Shown: positions 1-5,550, counted from the first letter of the stretch. The stretch: DNA of 5,550 nt from Hyphomicrobiales bacterium (GCA_021775795.1 JAJFHB010000623.1:1-5550), one strand, 5' to 3'. The notes: generated by a model not told the origin, from the sequence alone. Numbers and translations: made by a program.

Positions 1-452
1 GCTTCGTCACACAGGACGAAATCACCTATGCCGAGCCCCCGCATCGTTTTGAAGCCGGCACACCGCCCATCGTCCAGGCCATCGGCCTTGGAGAAGCGGT
101 CGAATACATGATGTCTGTCGGCATGGATAACATTGTTGCGCACGAGGCCCAGTTGCGTGACTACGCCATGGAGCGTCTGGGTTCTTTGAACTCGCTCAGG
201 ATTTTCGGTACGGCCAAGAACAAGGGAGCGATTGTCGCGTTTGAAATGGAAGGCGTGCACGCGCATGACATTTCGACGGTGATCGATCGCGCCGGTGTAG
301 CCGTGCGCGCCGGTTCTCACTGTGCAGAGCCTCTGCTCGCCCGCTTTGGGGTCACATCGACCTGTCGGGCGTCTTTTGCCATGTACAACACTCTGGAGGA
401 GGTAGACGCCCTAGCGGTCGCTCTGACCGATGCCTCCAAATTTTTTGCATGA
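1..452 (+). CDS. sufS: Cysteine desulfurase SufS, C-terminal part (5' end outside window)
   Basis: SufS is a PLP-dependent group II cysteine desulfurase. It takes sulfur from L-cysteine as an enzyme persulfide and feeds the cytosolic SUF Fe-S assembly machinery. The open frame enters the window at base 3 and runs to TGA at 450-452, giving about 149 visible residues of a family usually near 410, so the PLP-lysine region lies upstream. Visible hallmarks are the segment PPHRFEAGTPPIVQAIGLG (bases 45-101) and the active-site cysteine loop RAGSHCAEPLL, whose Cys is the persulfide carrier, followed by RFGVTSTCRASFAMYNT, the usual end of this family. The loop has Ser where E. coli SufS has a second His (HHCA); I recall small residues here in alphaproteobacterial homologues, so I do not read it as damage. 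The next gene starts within a few bases, indicating one operon. Internal ATGs at 108 and 111 are not the start, because family homology continues upstream of them. Confidence 0.95.
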   Translation, partial: FVTQDEITYAEPPHRFEAGTPPIVQAIGLGEAVEYMMSVGMDNIVAHEAQLRDYAMERLGSLNSLRIFGTAKNKGAIVAFEMEGVHAHDISTVIDRAGVAVRAGSHCAEPLLARFGVTSTCRASFAMYNTLEEVDALAVALTDASKFFA

Positions 453-455
453 TGG

Positions 456-872
456 ATGGGTAAAATGGAAGAACGTGACGTCATTGATCTTAGTGCGGAT
501 GGTGAAGAGACTTGTGCACCTGCTGCAGCAACTGAAAACCAGGAAAGCGCAATTCCGGCAGAGGAACTCGAGCGTATGACCGGTGACATGGTTGCCGCGA
601 TTAAAACGGTCTACGATCCGGAAATTCCAGTGGATATTTACGAACTTGGTCTTATCTACAAGATTGACGTTGATGACGATCACAACGTGACGGTCGATAT
701 GACCCTAACTGCCCCTGGATGCCCGGTTGCCGGTGAAATGCCGATCTGGGTTGAAGATGCAGTGCGTATGGTGGCCGGCGTCAATGATGTTAAAGTGAAT
801 TTGACCTTTGAACCGCCCTGGGACATCGAAAAGATGTCAGAAGAAGCGCGTGTTGCGTTGAATATCTGGTAA
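456..872 (+). CDS. sufT: SufT-like DUF59/MIP18 family Fe-S assembly protein
   Basis: This 138-residue protein belongs to the MIP18/DUF59 family, in the branch encoded within SUF operons. SufT-type proteins help mature Fe-S proteins in the cytosol, although the exact chemistry is not settled. The first 40 or so residues are acidic, Ala/Glu-rich and probably disordered. The domain follows, with DPEIPVDIYELGLIY at 54-68, the TAPGCPVA loop at 86-92 carrying the conserved Cys89, and a conserved end PPWDIEKMSEEAR at 120-132. The start is uncertain. ATG at 456 is only 3 bases after the sufS stop and lacks a good ribosome site, whereas ATG at 465 (Met4) has GGATGGG just upstream; either leaves the domain intact. 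Two earlier ATGs at 449 and 452 run into TAA at 461. Position between sufS and sufA supports the assignment. Confidence 0.9.
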   Translation: MGKMEERDVIDLSADGEETCAPAAATENQESAIPAEELERMTGDMVAAIKTVYDPEIPVDIYELGLIYKIDVDDDHNVTVDMTLTAPGCPVAGEMPIWVEDAVRMVAGVNDVKVNLTFEPPWDIEKMSEEARVALNIW

Positions 873-901
873 GTATCGGAAGCGAACGAAAGGCGACTAA
901 T

Positions 902-1297
902 ATGGCCACCACGGCACGTCCAAGACCCAAAGTAGTGACGCTCACCGATGCTGCAGCGACGCGGGTCCGAAAAATAATGGAAACTTCCGACGGCGACGTT
1001 CTGGGCCTTCGGGTTGGCATCAAGAACGGCGGATGTGCCGGAATGTCCTACACGATGGAATACGCTGAGGAAGCAAACCCTCTCGATGAAGTCGTGGAAG
1101 ACAAGGGCGTTACGGTTTACATCGACCCGGCAGCGGTTTTGTTCCTTTTGGGAACGGAGATGGATTTCGAGGTCGCAAAACTTTCATCAGGTTTTGTCTT
1201 TAAAAACCCAAATGAAACAAGCGCATGCGGCTGTGGAGAATCGGTTGCGATTACTCCGGCCGTGCTGCCGCCGATCGAAGAGGCGGATCACGTTTGA
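902..1297 (+). CDS. sufA: A-type Fe-S cluster carrier SufA
   Basis: SufA is an A-type (HesB/IscA family) carrier. It accepts Fe-S clusters from the SufBCD scaffold and passes them to client apoproteins. The 131-residue protein has the three invariant cluster-binding cysteines: Cys45 in GGCAGMSY, and Cys109 and Cys111 in the SACGCGES motif. The KNPNETSACGCG stretch at 101-112 is the family signature. An N-terminal segment of about 10 basic residues and a C-terminal tail of about 18 residues (after GES) extend beyond the minimal fold. The ATG at 902 has AAAGG at 889-893, about 8 bases upstream, a clear ribosome site. It lies 29 bases after sufT and is the last gene of the suf operon here, since the next gene is on the opposite strand. 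IscA or ErpA is the alternative name within the same family; operon context favours SufA. Confidence 0.95.
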   Translation: MATTARPRPKVVTLTDAAATRVRKIMETSDGDVLGLRVGIKNGGCAGMSYTMEYAEEANPLDEVVEDKGVTVYIDPAAVLFLLGTEMDFEVAKLSSGFVFKNPNETSACGCGESVAITPAVLPPIEEADHV

Positions 1298-1363
1298 TGT
1301 TGTTTTGCGGGTGACCGGGCGGCAACTGCCAGCATCGTTTTTGAAAACATAGCCTAAAAAGAC

Positions 1364-1389
1364 TGAAGCCGGGGCTTGCCCCGGCTTCA
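1364..1389 (-). terminator. Rho-independent terminator between convergent sufA and GGDEF gene
   Basis: A perfect 11-bp inverted repeat, TGAAGCCGGGG / CCCCGGCTTCA, surrounds a CTTG loop. Read on the minus strand the hairpin is followed within two bases by TTTTT (complement of 1356-1360), the classic intrinsic terminator layout, about 60 bases after the GGDEF gene stop. Read on the plus strand it is followed by ACGCGTCTTACG, with no U-run, so termination of the suf operon here would be weaker or need Rho. Confidence 0.85.
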
Positions 1390-1449
1390 ACGCGTCTTAC
1401 GCAACTTAACTGTACGATACTCTTCTACGCCACTAACATTTGTAAAAGC

Positions 1450-2508
1450 TTAAGCCGCCTCGATGCGAAGATTGACATCAGGGTCCGTCTCGCATTTTAC
1501 CTGGTTGCGGCCTGCACGCTTTGCTGCGTAGAGGCAGGCGTCAGCGCGATGAATAAAATCTTCAATTGACTCACCCGGTACATACTTGGCCGCACCGAAG
1601 GACATGGTCACTACACCCAGGTCTTCTCCGGTGGACTTCTTCACAAGCTTCTTGGACATGACAGTCTTGCGAATATGGTTGCCGACCGTATTGGCCGCAT
1701 GCAATGCCGTTTCAGGCAGCAAAACAGCAAACTCTTCGCCGCCGTAGCGGGCTGAAAAGTCTCGGCCCTTGAGGACCGATGACAGGCAGGCAGCAACGAG
1801 CCGCAAAACCTGATCGCCTGTTTGGTGGCCGAACGTGTCGTTGAACTTCTTGAAAAAATCGATGTCGCCCATCAGCAGGCAAAGATCGTGGTTTTCTGCC
1901 TTCGCTTCCGCCGCCAGAGATTGGATCATCTCATCAAACGCTTTGCGGTTTGCAATGTTCGTAAGTTGGTCAGTGCGGGATTCGGTGCGCGCGCTCTCGA
2001 GGTTCGTGTTCAGTTCTGAAATCTGGTCGCGGGACACATTCAGCTGATCTTCCAGACGGCGGTTGTTTTCTTCCATCGTCTGGGTTGATTCCATCAACCG
2101 TTGGACAATGAGTTTCAAGGAGCCGGAATCTGCTGCCCCGTCGAGTTCTTCTGAAACGGTTCCAAGAGAACGTCCGTATTCTGTCGTTTGCCCCAAGGCT
2201 GATTCGATGTTGGACAAAACCACGTCCATTTCGCCACCGATCTGCTGCGAAATGTTGGATACTTCCTCTGTGCCGCGCAACGGTGACAGATTTTCGTCGT
2301 AGATCTTGTCGGCTACGACTTGGGGAAGTTGGCCCGAATCATTTGTTGAACGATCTACCTGCTCAACCAGGGTCTGGTTGTGACCAGCCACATAGTTGTA
2401 CCAGAGTTCGTAATTTTGTGGTGTTGCCGGGCATCGCCGCTCGACCATGAGACACATGGCCCGGTGCGCCTGGGCAATAGATTTATCGTAGTCGCCTGTC
2501 TGGCTCAT
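1450..2508 (-). CDS. GGDEF-domain diguanylate cyclase, cytosolic, with degenerate I-site
   Basis: This is a 352-residue protein predicted to make cyclic di-GMP from two GTP. The GGDEF domain spans about 178-338. It contains TDQLTNIANRKAF at 179-191, the metal-binding GDIDFFKKFND at 214-224 (Asp215, Asp217), FGHQTGDQVL at 226-235 and the active-site signature RYGGEEF at 254-260, so catalysis should be intact. The inhibitory I-site, normally RxxD ending five residues before GG, reads KGRD at 247-250, with Lys in place of Arg. No signal peptide or membrane segment is seen. Residues 1-120 include PATPQNYELWYNYVAGHN at 27-44, a motif I associate with N-termini of alphaproteobacterial GGDEF proteins and probably a sensory or localisation region. 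Residues 130-178 are charged and heptad-like, a likely dimerising coiled coil. The ATG at 2508 has a G-rich stretch (TCGGGGGC) four to five bases upstream on the coding strand. The gene ends before the convergent hairpin. Confidence 0.93.
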   Translation of the reverse strand: MSQTGDYDKSIAQAHRAMCLMVERRCPATPQNYELWYNYVAGHNQTLVEQVDRSTNDSGQLPQVVADKIYDENLSPLRGTEEVSNISQQIGGEMDVVLSNIESALGQTTEYGRSLGTVSEELDGAADSGSLKLIVQRLMESTQTMEENNRRLEDQLNVSRDQISELNTNLESARTESRTDQLTNIANRKAFDEMIQSLAAEAKAENHDLCLLMGDIDFFKKFNDTFGHQTGDQVLRLVAACLSSVLKGRDFSARYGGEEFAVLLPETALHAANTVGNHIRKTVMSKKLVKKSTGEDLGVVTMSFGAAKYVPGESIEDFIHRADACLYAAKRAGRNQVKCETDPDVNLRIEAA

Positions 2509-2600
2509 TATGCCCCCGACATCCTTGGGAGTTGCCTTAGAATTCTTTGCGCCGCTTCACCATCCTTGGCAGCGACAATCGCAATATCAACTGATCCCAT
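2508..2600 (-). CDS. Possible 30-residue upstream ORF coupled to the GGDEF gene
   Basis: An ATG at 2600 (minus strand) opens a 30-codon frame that ends with TAA at 2510-2508. That stop shares its last base with the ATG of the diguanylate cyclase (TAATG), the arrangement used for translational coupling. The peptide begins MGSVDIAIVAAKDGEAAQRI and ends RQLPRMSGA, a plausible amphipathic composition. The same frame stays open for about 40 codons further upstream without an obvious start. No strong ribosome site precedes the ATG, and third-position base use is not clearly coding. It could be a short regulatory leader ORF, a remnant of a longer reading frame, or chance; I recognise no family. Confidence 0.25.
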   Translation of the reverse strand: MGSVDIAIVAAKDGEAAQRILRQLPRMSGA

Positions 2601-2838
2601 TACCGTTTCGTAAAGAATAAAACATTTGTGGGCGAATTGTTTTCTAACCCGGTATCCGTTACGCGGCGTGAGATGATGTTTGGGATTGGTATTCTGAGAT
2701 GTCAGGCGTCTAAGTGCCTATTACATAAGCAAAATCCGGCGATAGATCGCCGGATACTTTGGGCAAACTGAGAGATGTGAGCGCATTCCGGTGCAGTTTG
2801 CACGGCGACCCAAGTTTTGTTGGATCCAAGCTCAGGCG
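2509..2838. other. 330-bp intergenic region between GGDEF and DEAD-box genes
   Basis: Both flanking genes are on the minus strand, so this region holds the 3' end of the helicase transcript and the upstream region of the GGDEF gene. Two things in it can be supported: the hairpin at 2734-2755 and the short ORF at 2508-2600. The stretch 2601-2730 is more AT-rich than its surroundings, as expected for a promoter region of the GGDEF gene. I found no -35/-10 pair there with both good match and good spacing, and no convincing operator, tRNA or repeat. A plus-strand 32-codon ORF from 2673 has no coding support. Confidence 0.6.
2734..2755 (-). terminator. Intrinsic terminator downstream of the DEAD-box helicase gene
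   Basis: A perfect 9-bp inverted repeat, ATCCGGCGA / TCGCCGGAT, flanks a four-base loop. On the minus strand it is followed by TTTGC (complement of 2729-2733), making a run of four T including the last stem base. It lies about 84 bases after the helicase stop codon. The U-run is short, so efficiency may be moderate. It separates the helicase transcript from the GGDEF gene. Confidence 0.65.
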
Positions 2839-4290
2839 CTAGGGGCGGACCGATCTTTGAAGAAAGGCTGGAACCGGACTGTCTTTCCAGCTGCCTTTGC
2901 CTTCAGTGGCAGGTTGCGCCGGTTCAGCGCTCTTTTCGCGTTTCGGCGCGGCCTTCTGTTTTGGTGCAGGCTTGGCCTTGGCTTCAGAGGTTTCTGAGGC
3001 TTCAGGAGCTTCTGAGGTTTCAAGTGCTTCGGGCTCAGCAGGCTTGCGGCTGCGCGAGCGCGTGGCCGTTGCGTTGTCGTTGGCAGCATTGTCATCGCTG
3101 GAAGCGCGACGAGGAGCCCGGCGGCTACGGCCGCGTTTGTTATCTTTGGGTTCTTCTTCGGTTGCTGTTTGCTCGTTACCAAGCCATTCCAGCTTTTCGC
3201 CGATCAGCTTTTCGATCGCGGCAACGCGTTTTGAATCTTCCTTGGTAACCAGCCCAAGCGCCGTTCCTTCCTTACCAGCCCGGCCTGTACGGCCGATCCG
3301 GTGTACATAGTCTTCCGGTGAATCAGGAATGTCATAATTGAGGACATGGCTGACATCGGGGATATCCAGGCCACGAGCCGCAACATCGCTGGCAATCAGG
3401 TAGGTGATTTCACCTGCCTTGAACATTCGAAGTGTTTCGAGCCTGGCGTGCTGGTCCATATCGCCGTGCAGGGCGCGCCCAGATAGTTTGCGGCGTTCGA
3501 AGGATGTTTCCAGCGTTGCAACATCGCGCTTGCGATTGCAGAACACGATTGCGTTCTTGATGTTTTCCGTTTCAATCAGATTACGCAAGGCGGCGCGCTT
3601 GTCCTTGGCGACCTTGGGTACTGAAACCCATTTTTGCGTAATGGTCGATACGACGGATGAGCGTGCAGAGACCTCAACCCGTTCCGGATTTTTCAGGAAG
3701 GTGCTCGTAATTCGCTGGATTTCCGGCGGCATCGTTGCCGAGAAAAAAAGCGTCTGCCGGGTAGGCGGCAATAGTTTGCAAATGCGTTCAATGTCGGGAA
3801 TGAAACCCATGTCGAGCATGCGGTCAGCTTCGTCGACGACAAACACTTCAACGCCGTTCATCATCAACTTGCCGCGGCCAAAGTGATCAAGCAGCCGGCC
3901 CGGGGTTGCGATCAATACGTCAGCACCCTTGTCGAGTTTGCGATCCTGATCCCCAAACGATACGCCACCGATGAGAAGGGCAATTGTCAAACGGTGCTCT
4001 GAACCAAAGGCTTCAAAGCTCTCGTGCACCTGAACCGCCAGTTCCCGTGTCGGTTCCAAAATCAATATGCGAGGCATGCGCGCCCGAGCGCGGCCTTTTT
4101 CCAGGCGCGTCAATATGGGCAGCGTGAAAGACGCGGTCTTGCCGGTTCCCGTTTGCGCAAGACCGAGCAGGTCTCGTCCGGCCAGTACAATCGGTATTGA
4201 CTGTTCTTGAATAGGAGTAGGGGTCTCAAAACCAGCCGTTTCGACGGCGGCCAAGACCTTCGGGCTCAAACCCAGCGTATCAAAGCTCAT
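2839..4290 (-). CDS. rhlE: DEAD-box ATP-dependent RNA helicase, RhlE type
   Basis: This 483-residue cytosolic helicase couples ATP hydrolysis to unwinding of short RNA duplexes. Roles known for such proteins include ribosome assembly, RNA decay and cold adaptation. All motifs are present in order: Q-motif region FETPTPIQEQ (21-30), Walker A AQTGTGKT (45-52), PTREL (80-84), TPGR (129-132), DEAD (153-156), SAT (184-186), IVFCNRK (248-254), SDVAARGLDIPD (301-312) and HRIGRTGR (330-337). The core ends near 370. The remaining 110 residues are low complexity: an arginine-rich patch (KRGRSRRAPRR, 385-395), an Asn/Asp/Ala stretch, a Glu/Ser/Ala repeat (421-438), a Lys/Pro/Ala stretch, and a terminal VPAFLQRS. 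Such basic tails bind RNA non-specifically. No good ribosome site precedes the ATG at 4290; the sequence just upstream is T-rich. The symbol rhlE reflects the family; csdA/deaD and rhlB are less likely by core features and length. Confidence 0.93.
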   Translation of the reverse strand: MSFDTLGLSPKVLAAVETAGFETPTPIQEQSIPIVLAGRDLLGLAQTGTGKTASFTLPILTRLEKGRARARMPRILILEPTRELAVQVHESFEAFGSEHRLTIALLIGGVSFGDQDRKLDKGADVLIATPGRLLDHFGRGKLMMNGVEVFVVDEADRMLDMGFIPDIERICKLLPPTRQTLFFSATMPPEIQRITSTFLKNPERVEVSARSSVVSTITQKWVSVPKVAKDKRAALRNLIETENIKNAIVFCNRKRDVATLETSFERRKLSGRALHGDMDQHARLETLRMFKAGEITYLIASDVAARGLDIPDVSHVLNYDIPDSPEDYVHRIGRTGRAGKEGTALGLVTKEDSKRVAAIEKLIGEKLEWLGNEQTATEEEPKDNKRGRSRRAPRRASSDDNAANDNATATRSRSRKPAEPEALETSEAPEASETSEAKAKPAPKQKAAPKREKSAEPAQPATEGKGSWKDSPVPAFLQRSVRP

Positions 4291-4409
4291 GCGAGAAAAA
4301 TGTTTTCCGTGTAGGTCGAGTAGTCTGAGTGCCGTTTTTCTTTAAAACCGCCGCAAGCGCGCACCAGACTTCGAATCAATGCTTTGCGCGACCTCTTTCG
4401 TGCGCAGTG

Positions 4410-4438
4410 ACCATGTGGGAGCCAGCGCGTAAAGTCAA
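4410..4438 (-). promoter_or_regulatory. Candidate sigma-70-type promoter for the helicase gene
   Basis: On the minus strand, TTGACT (complement of 4433-4438), preceded by GC as is common in alphaproteobacterial -35 boxes, is followed after exactly 17 bases by CATGGT (complement of 4410-4415) as a possible -10. The -35 is strong and the -10 weak (three of six to the enterobacterial consensus). Transcription would start near 4403 and leave a leader of about 110 bases before the helicase ATG. It lies downstream of the ProC-like gene, so the helicase could be expressed on its own. Confidence 0.4.
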
Positions 4439-4465
4439 GCAATACTGCCGTGCAACCCCTAGGGC

Positions 4466-5233
4466 TCACGTGTTCAACTTTGACATCACCAGGTCTGCAG
4501 ACCCTTGCCAGGCTCCTGTAGCGTCGGCGTCGGAGAGATGATTGAGAGCGGCTTCAGTCACGCTGCCGGGAAGGGTGAGTTCGCTGATGAGCTCCTCGAT
4601 TGAAACATCACTTCGTCCAATTACCATATCCCCGGAAGCGCGTGTGATTTCTGCAGAAAACCGACGTGCGACATCTGCCTCGAGGCCGGCGTTCATGCAC
4701 CATTCGGCCATTTTGTCGATAAGACTCAACAATCCGCTCGCATGACAGGCCATGGCAGTGGCGGCATCGAACTGGCTTTCCTGTCCAAGCGCCAAAGCTG
4801 TGCCACAAAGGCTGAACAGCCGGGAAACATCACAGTCATCGGGATAAATGGCTGTCGGGCTGGAACCGAACATGGCTGCAATGATGGGCATTGCGCGCAC
4901 GATGGTTGCGGGCTTCGCGACCGGGGCCAGATCCGCAAGTGTCACCCCGGCACAAAGCGATACGAGTTTATGATCGCGGCGCCAGGGCAAACCGCGCACG
5001 GCGTCGACTGCATCCATTGGGCGAGTTCCCAACAAGACCATGTCCGCCTGATCGACCAGGGCGCCGTTGTCCGTGGCAATCGGCAGGTCAAATTCCGCCT
5101 GCAGCTTTGAAGCCAGCTCCGAATTGCGCTGAGACAGCACAAATTCATAGTTGCCTGGTGAGCGCATAAAGCCCGGAACAATATGTGACGTGAGATGACC
5201 AACGCCCAGGATGGCAACGCGTGTTTTACTCAT
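4466..5233 (-). CDS. Divergent pyrroline-5-carboxylate reductase (ProC) family oxidoreductase
   Basis: This 255-residue protein has the ProC/F420-dependent NADP oxidoreductase fold: an N-terminal Rossmann domain and a helical C-terminal dimerisation domain. ILGVGHLTSHI (8-18) is the dinucleotide loop, and SQRN (34-37) after the second strand, with Arg36, suggests NADPH. SLCAGVTLADL (92-102) and VRAMP (112-116) align with SIAAGVTLDQL and IRAMP of ProC. The substrate side differs. RAMPN becomes RAMPI, the GSGPAY-type helix start is replaced by ACHASGLLSLIDKM (162-175), and the SPGGTT motif is LPGSVT (221-226). It therefore probably reduces an imine or related compound other than P5C, or has lost activity; this is inference. 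Its ATG overlaps the stop of the upstream cobalamin-binding gene (ATGA), with GGAG at 5247-5244 ten bases before. I avoid the symbol proC for these reasons. Confidence 0.82.
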   Translation of the reverse strand: MSKTRVAILGVGHLTSHIVPGFMRSPGNYEFVLSQRNSELASKLQAEFDLPIATDNGALVDQADMVLLGTRPMDAVDAVRGLPWRRDHKLVSLCAGVTLADLAPVAKPATIVRAMPIIAAMFGSSPTAIYPDDCDVSRLFSLCGTALALGQESQFDAATAMACHASGLLSLIDKMAEWCMNAGLEADVARRFSAEITRASGDMVIGRSDVSIEELISELTLPGSVTEAALNHLSDADATGAWQGSADLVMSKLNT

Positions 5234-5550
5234 TGAACGCAGTCTCCGTCAGATGTGGCGCTGTGATTTTGGCGTTGCAGAAGAGCACGCACGGCGTCTT
5301 CGGCGTTGTGGCAGACGATGGCGCCTTCTGCGGCAAGCTGCTCTGTAACATCAACTGGAAGGCTCGTGTTCGAGCCGGAAGGAATCTGGTTCATTCGCCC
5401 ACCGATAAGAACATCAATTTTCAGTTCAAGCTTTGATAATTCAACAAATACCTGCTGCACAAATTCCAGGGCCACGCCGTTATATGTGCTGATGGCAATC
5501 GCATCGACATTCCCTTCTTTCGCCATTAGCGCCAGATCATCCGGATCAGC
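5230..5550 (-). CDS. Cobalamin (B12)-binding domain protein, C-terminal part (5' end outside window)
   Basis: The frame is open from the window edge at 5550 to TGA at 5232-5230, giving 106 visible residues that begin ADPDDLALMAKEG. The segment VDAIAISTYNGVALEFVQQV, then LKIDVLIGGRMNQIPSG, then VDVTEQLAAEGAIVCHNAEDAVRALL matches the second half of a Rossmann-like B12-binding domain. These are the Ser/Thr strand-end contacts, the GG motif at the end of the next strand that lines the nucleotide-tail pocket, and the final helix pair. The DxHxxG cobalt-ligand motif would lie upstream, outside the window, so base-on binding cannot be verified. The protein could be the B12 subunit or domain of an adenosylcobalamin mutase, or a corrinoid protein of a methyltransferase. 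Coupling by ATGA to the ProC-like gene points to a shared pathway. An internal ATG at 5526 is not the start, because domain-like sequence continues upstream. Confidence 0.75.
   Translation of the reverse strand, partial: ADPDDLALMAKEGNVDAIAISTYNGVALEFVQQVFVELSKLELKIDVLIGGRMNQIPSGSNTSLPVDVTEQLAAEGAIVCHNAEDAVRALLQRQNHSATSDGDCVQ

Noticed and set aside
317..683. Two 90-codon minus-strand ORFs opposite the sufS/sufT junction.
   Set aside because: They cross two well-supported plus-strand genes and have no recognisable motifs.
2601..2645. AT-rich stretch considered as a promoter or CtrA-type site for the GGDEF gene (TTAGAA, TATTCT, TTACGA, GATATT elements).
   Set aside because: No pair has both acceptable matches and 16-18 base spacing, and no TTAA-N7-TTAA arrangement is present.
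2817..3248. A 143-codon plus-strand ORF antisense to the helicase tail (and its 137-codon neighbour in another frame).
   Set aside because: The low-complexity, GC-rich codons of the helicase tail lack stops on the other strand. The products are repetitive, with no family resemblance and no ribosome site.
4457..4464. CCCTAGGG palindrome just after the ProC-like stop, considered as a terminator or an operator.
   Set aside because: It has no loop and no following U-run, and a single 8-base palindrome is too little to assign a function.
4287..4469. A 60-codon minus-strand ORF with GTG start that bridges the ProC-like and helicase genes, overlapping the first as GTGA and the second as ATGA.
   Set aside because: It lies where a helicase promoter and leader are expected, has no ribosome site, an Arg/Lys/His-rich composition with no recognisable family, and starts with GTG. 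The overlaps are suggestive but probably chance.
4742..5110. A 122-codon plus-strand ORF antisense to the ProC-like gene.
   Set aside because: The minus-strand frame has clear family motifs throughout; the antisense product has none.

Overview
The window looks like chromosomal DNA from an alphaproteobacterium, most likely Hyphomicrobiales/Rhizobiales or a close marine relative. This rests on the 3' end of a suf operon in the alphaproteobacterial order sufS - SufT-type (DUF59) gene - sufA, on a GGDEF protein whose N-terminus resembles a type I associate with that class, and on an RhlE-type helicase with a long charged tail. No phage, IS element, CRISPR array, tRNA or rRNA is visible.

Layout. 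Bases 1-1297 (+ strand) carry the end of the suf Fe-S cluster assembly operon: the C-terminal part of the cysteine desulfurase SufS, a MIP18/DUF59 (SufT-like) protein, and the A-type carrier SufA. Sulfur mobilisation, maturation and cluster delivery are therefore adjacent and closely spaced. The operon converges on a minus-strand block. Between the two lies an 11-bp perfect hairpin whose U-run faces the minus strand, so it ends the opposing gene.

Bases 1450-2508 (-) encode a soluble diguanylate cyclase with an uncharacterised N-terminal region, a coiled coil and an intact GGEEF active site, but a degenerate product-inhibition site. A possible 30-codon upstream ORF overlaps its start as TAATG. 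Bases 2839-4290 (-) encode a DEAD-box RNA helicase of the RhlE type, with its own candidate promoter upstream and a hairpin terminator downstream.

Bases 4466-5550 (-) hold the least ordinary part: the C-terminal end of a cobalamin-binding-domain protein, translationally coupled (ATGA) to a protein with the pyrroline-5-carboxylate reductase fold. The latter keeps its NADPH-binding motif but has lost several substrate-site signatures of true ProC. I read this pair as part of a B12-dependent catabolic operon that continues upstream of the window. Its substrate cannot be told from this sequence.
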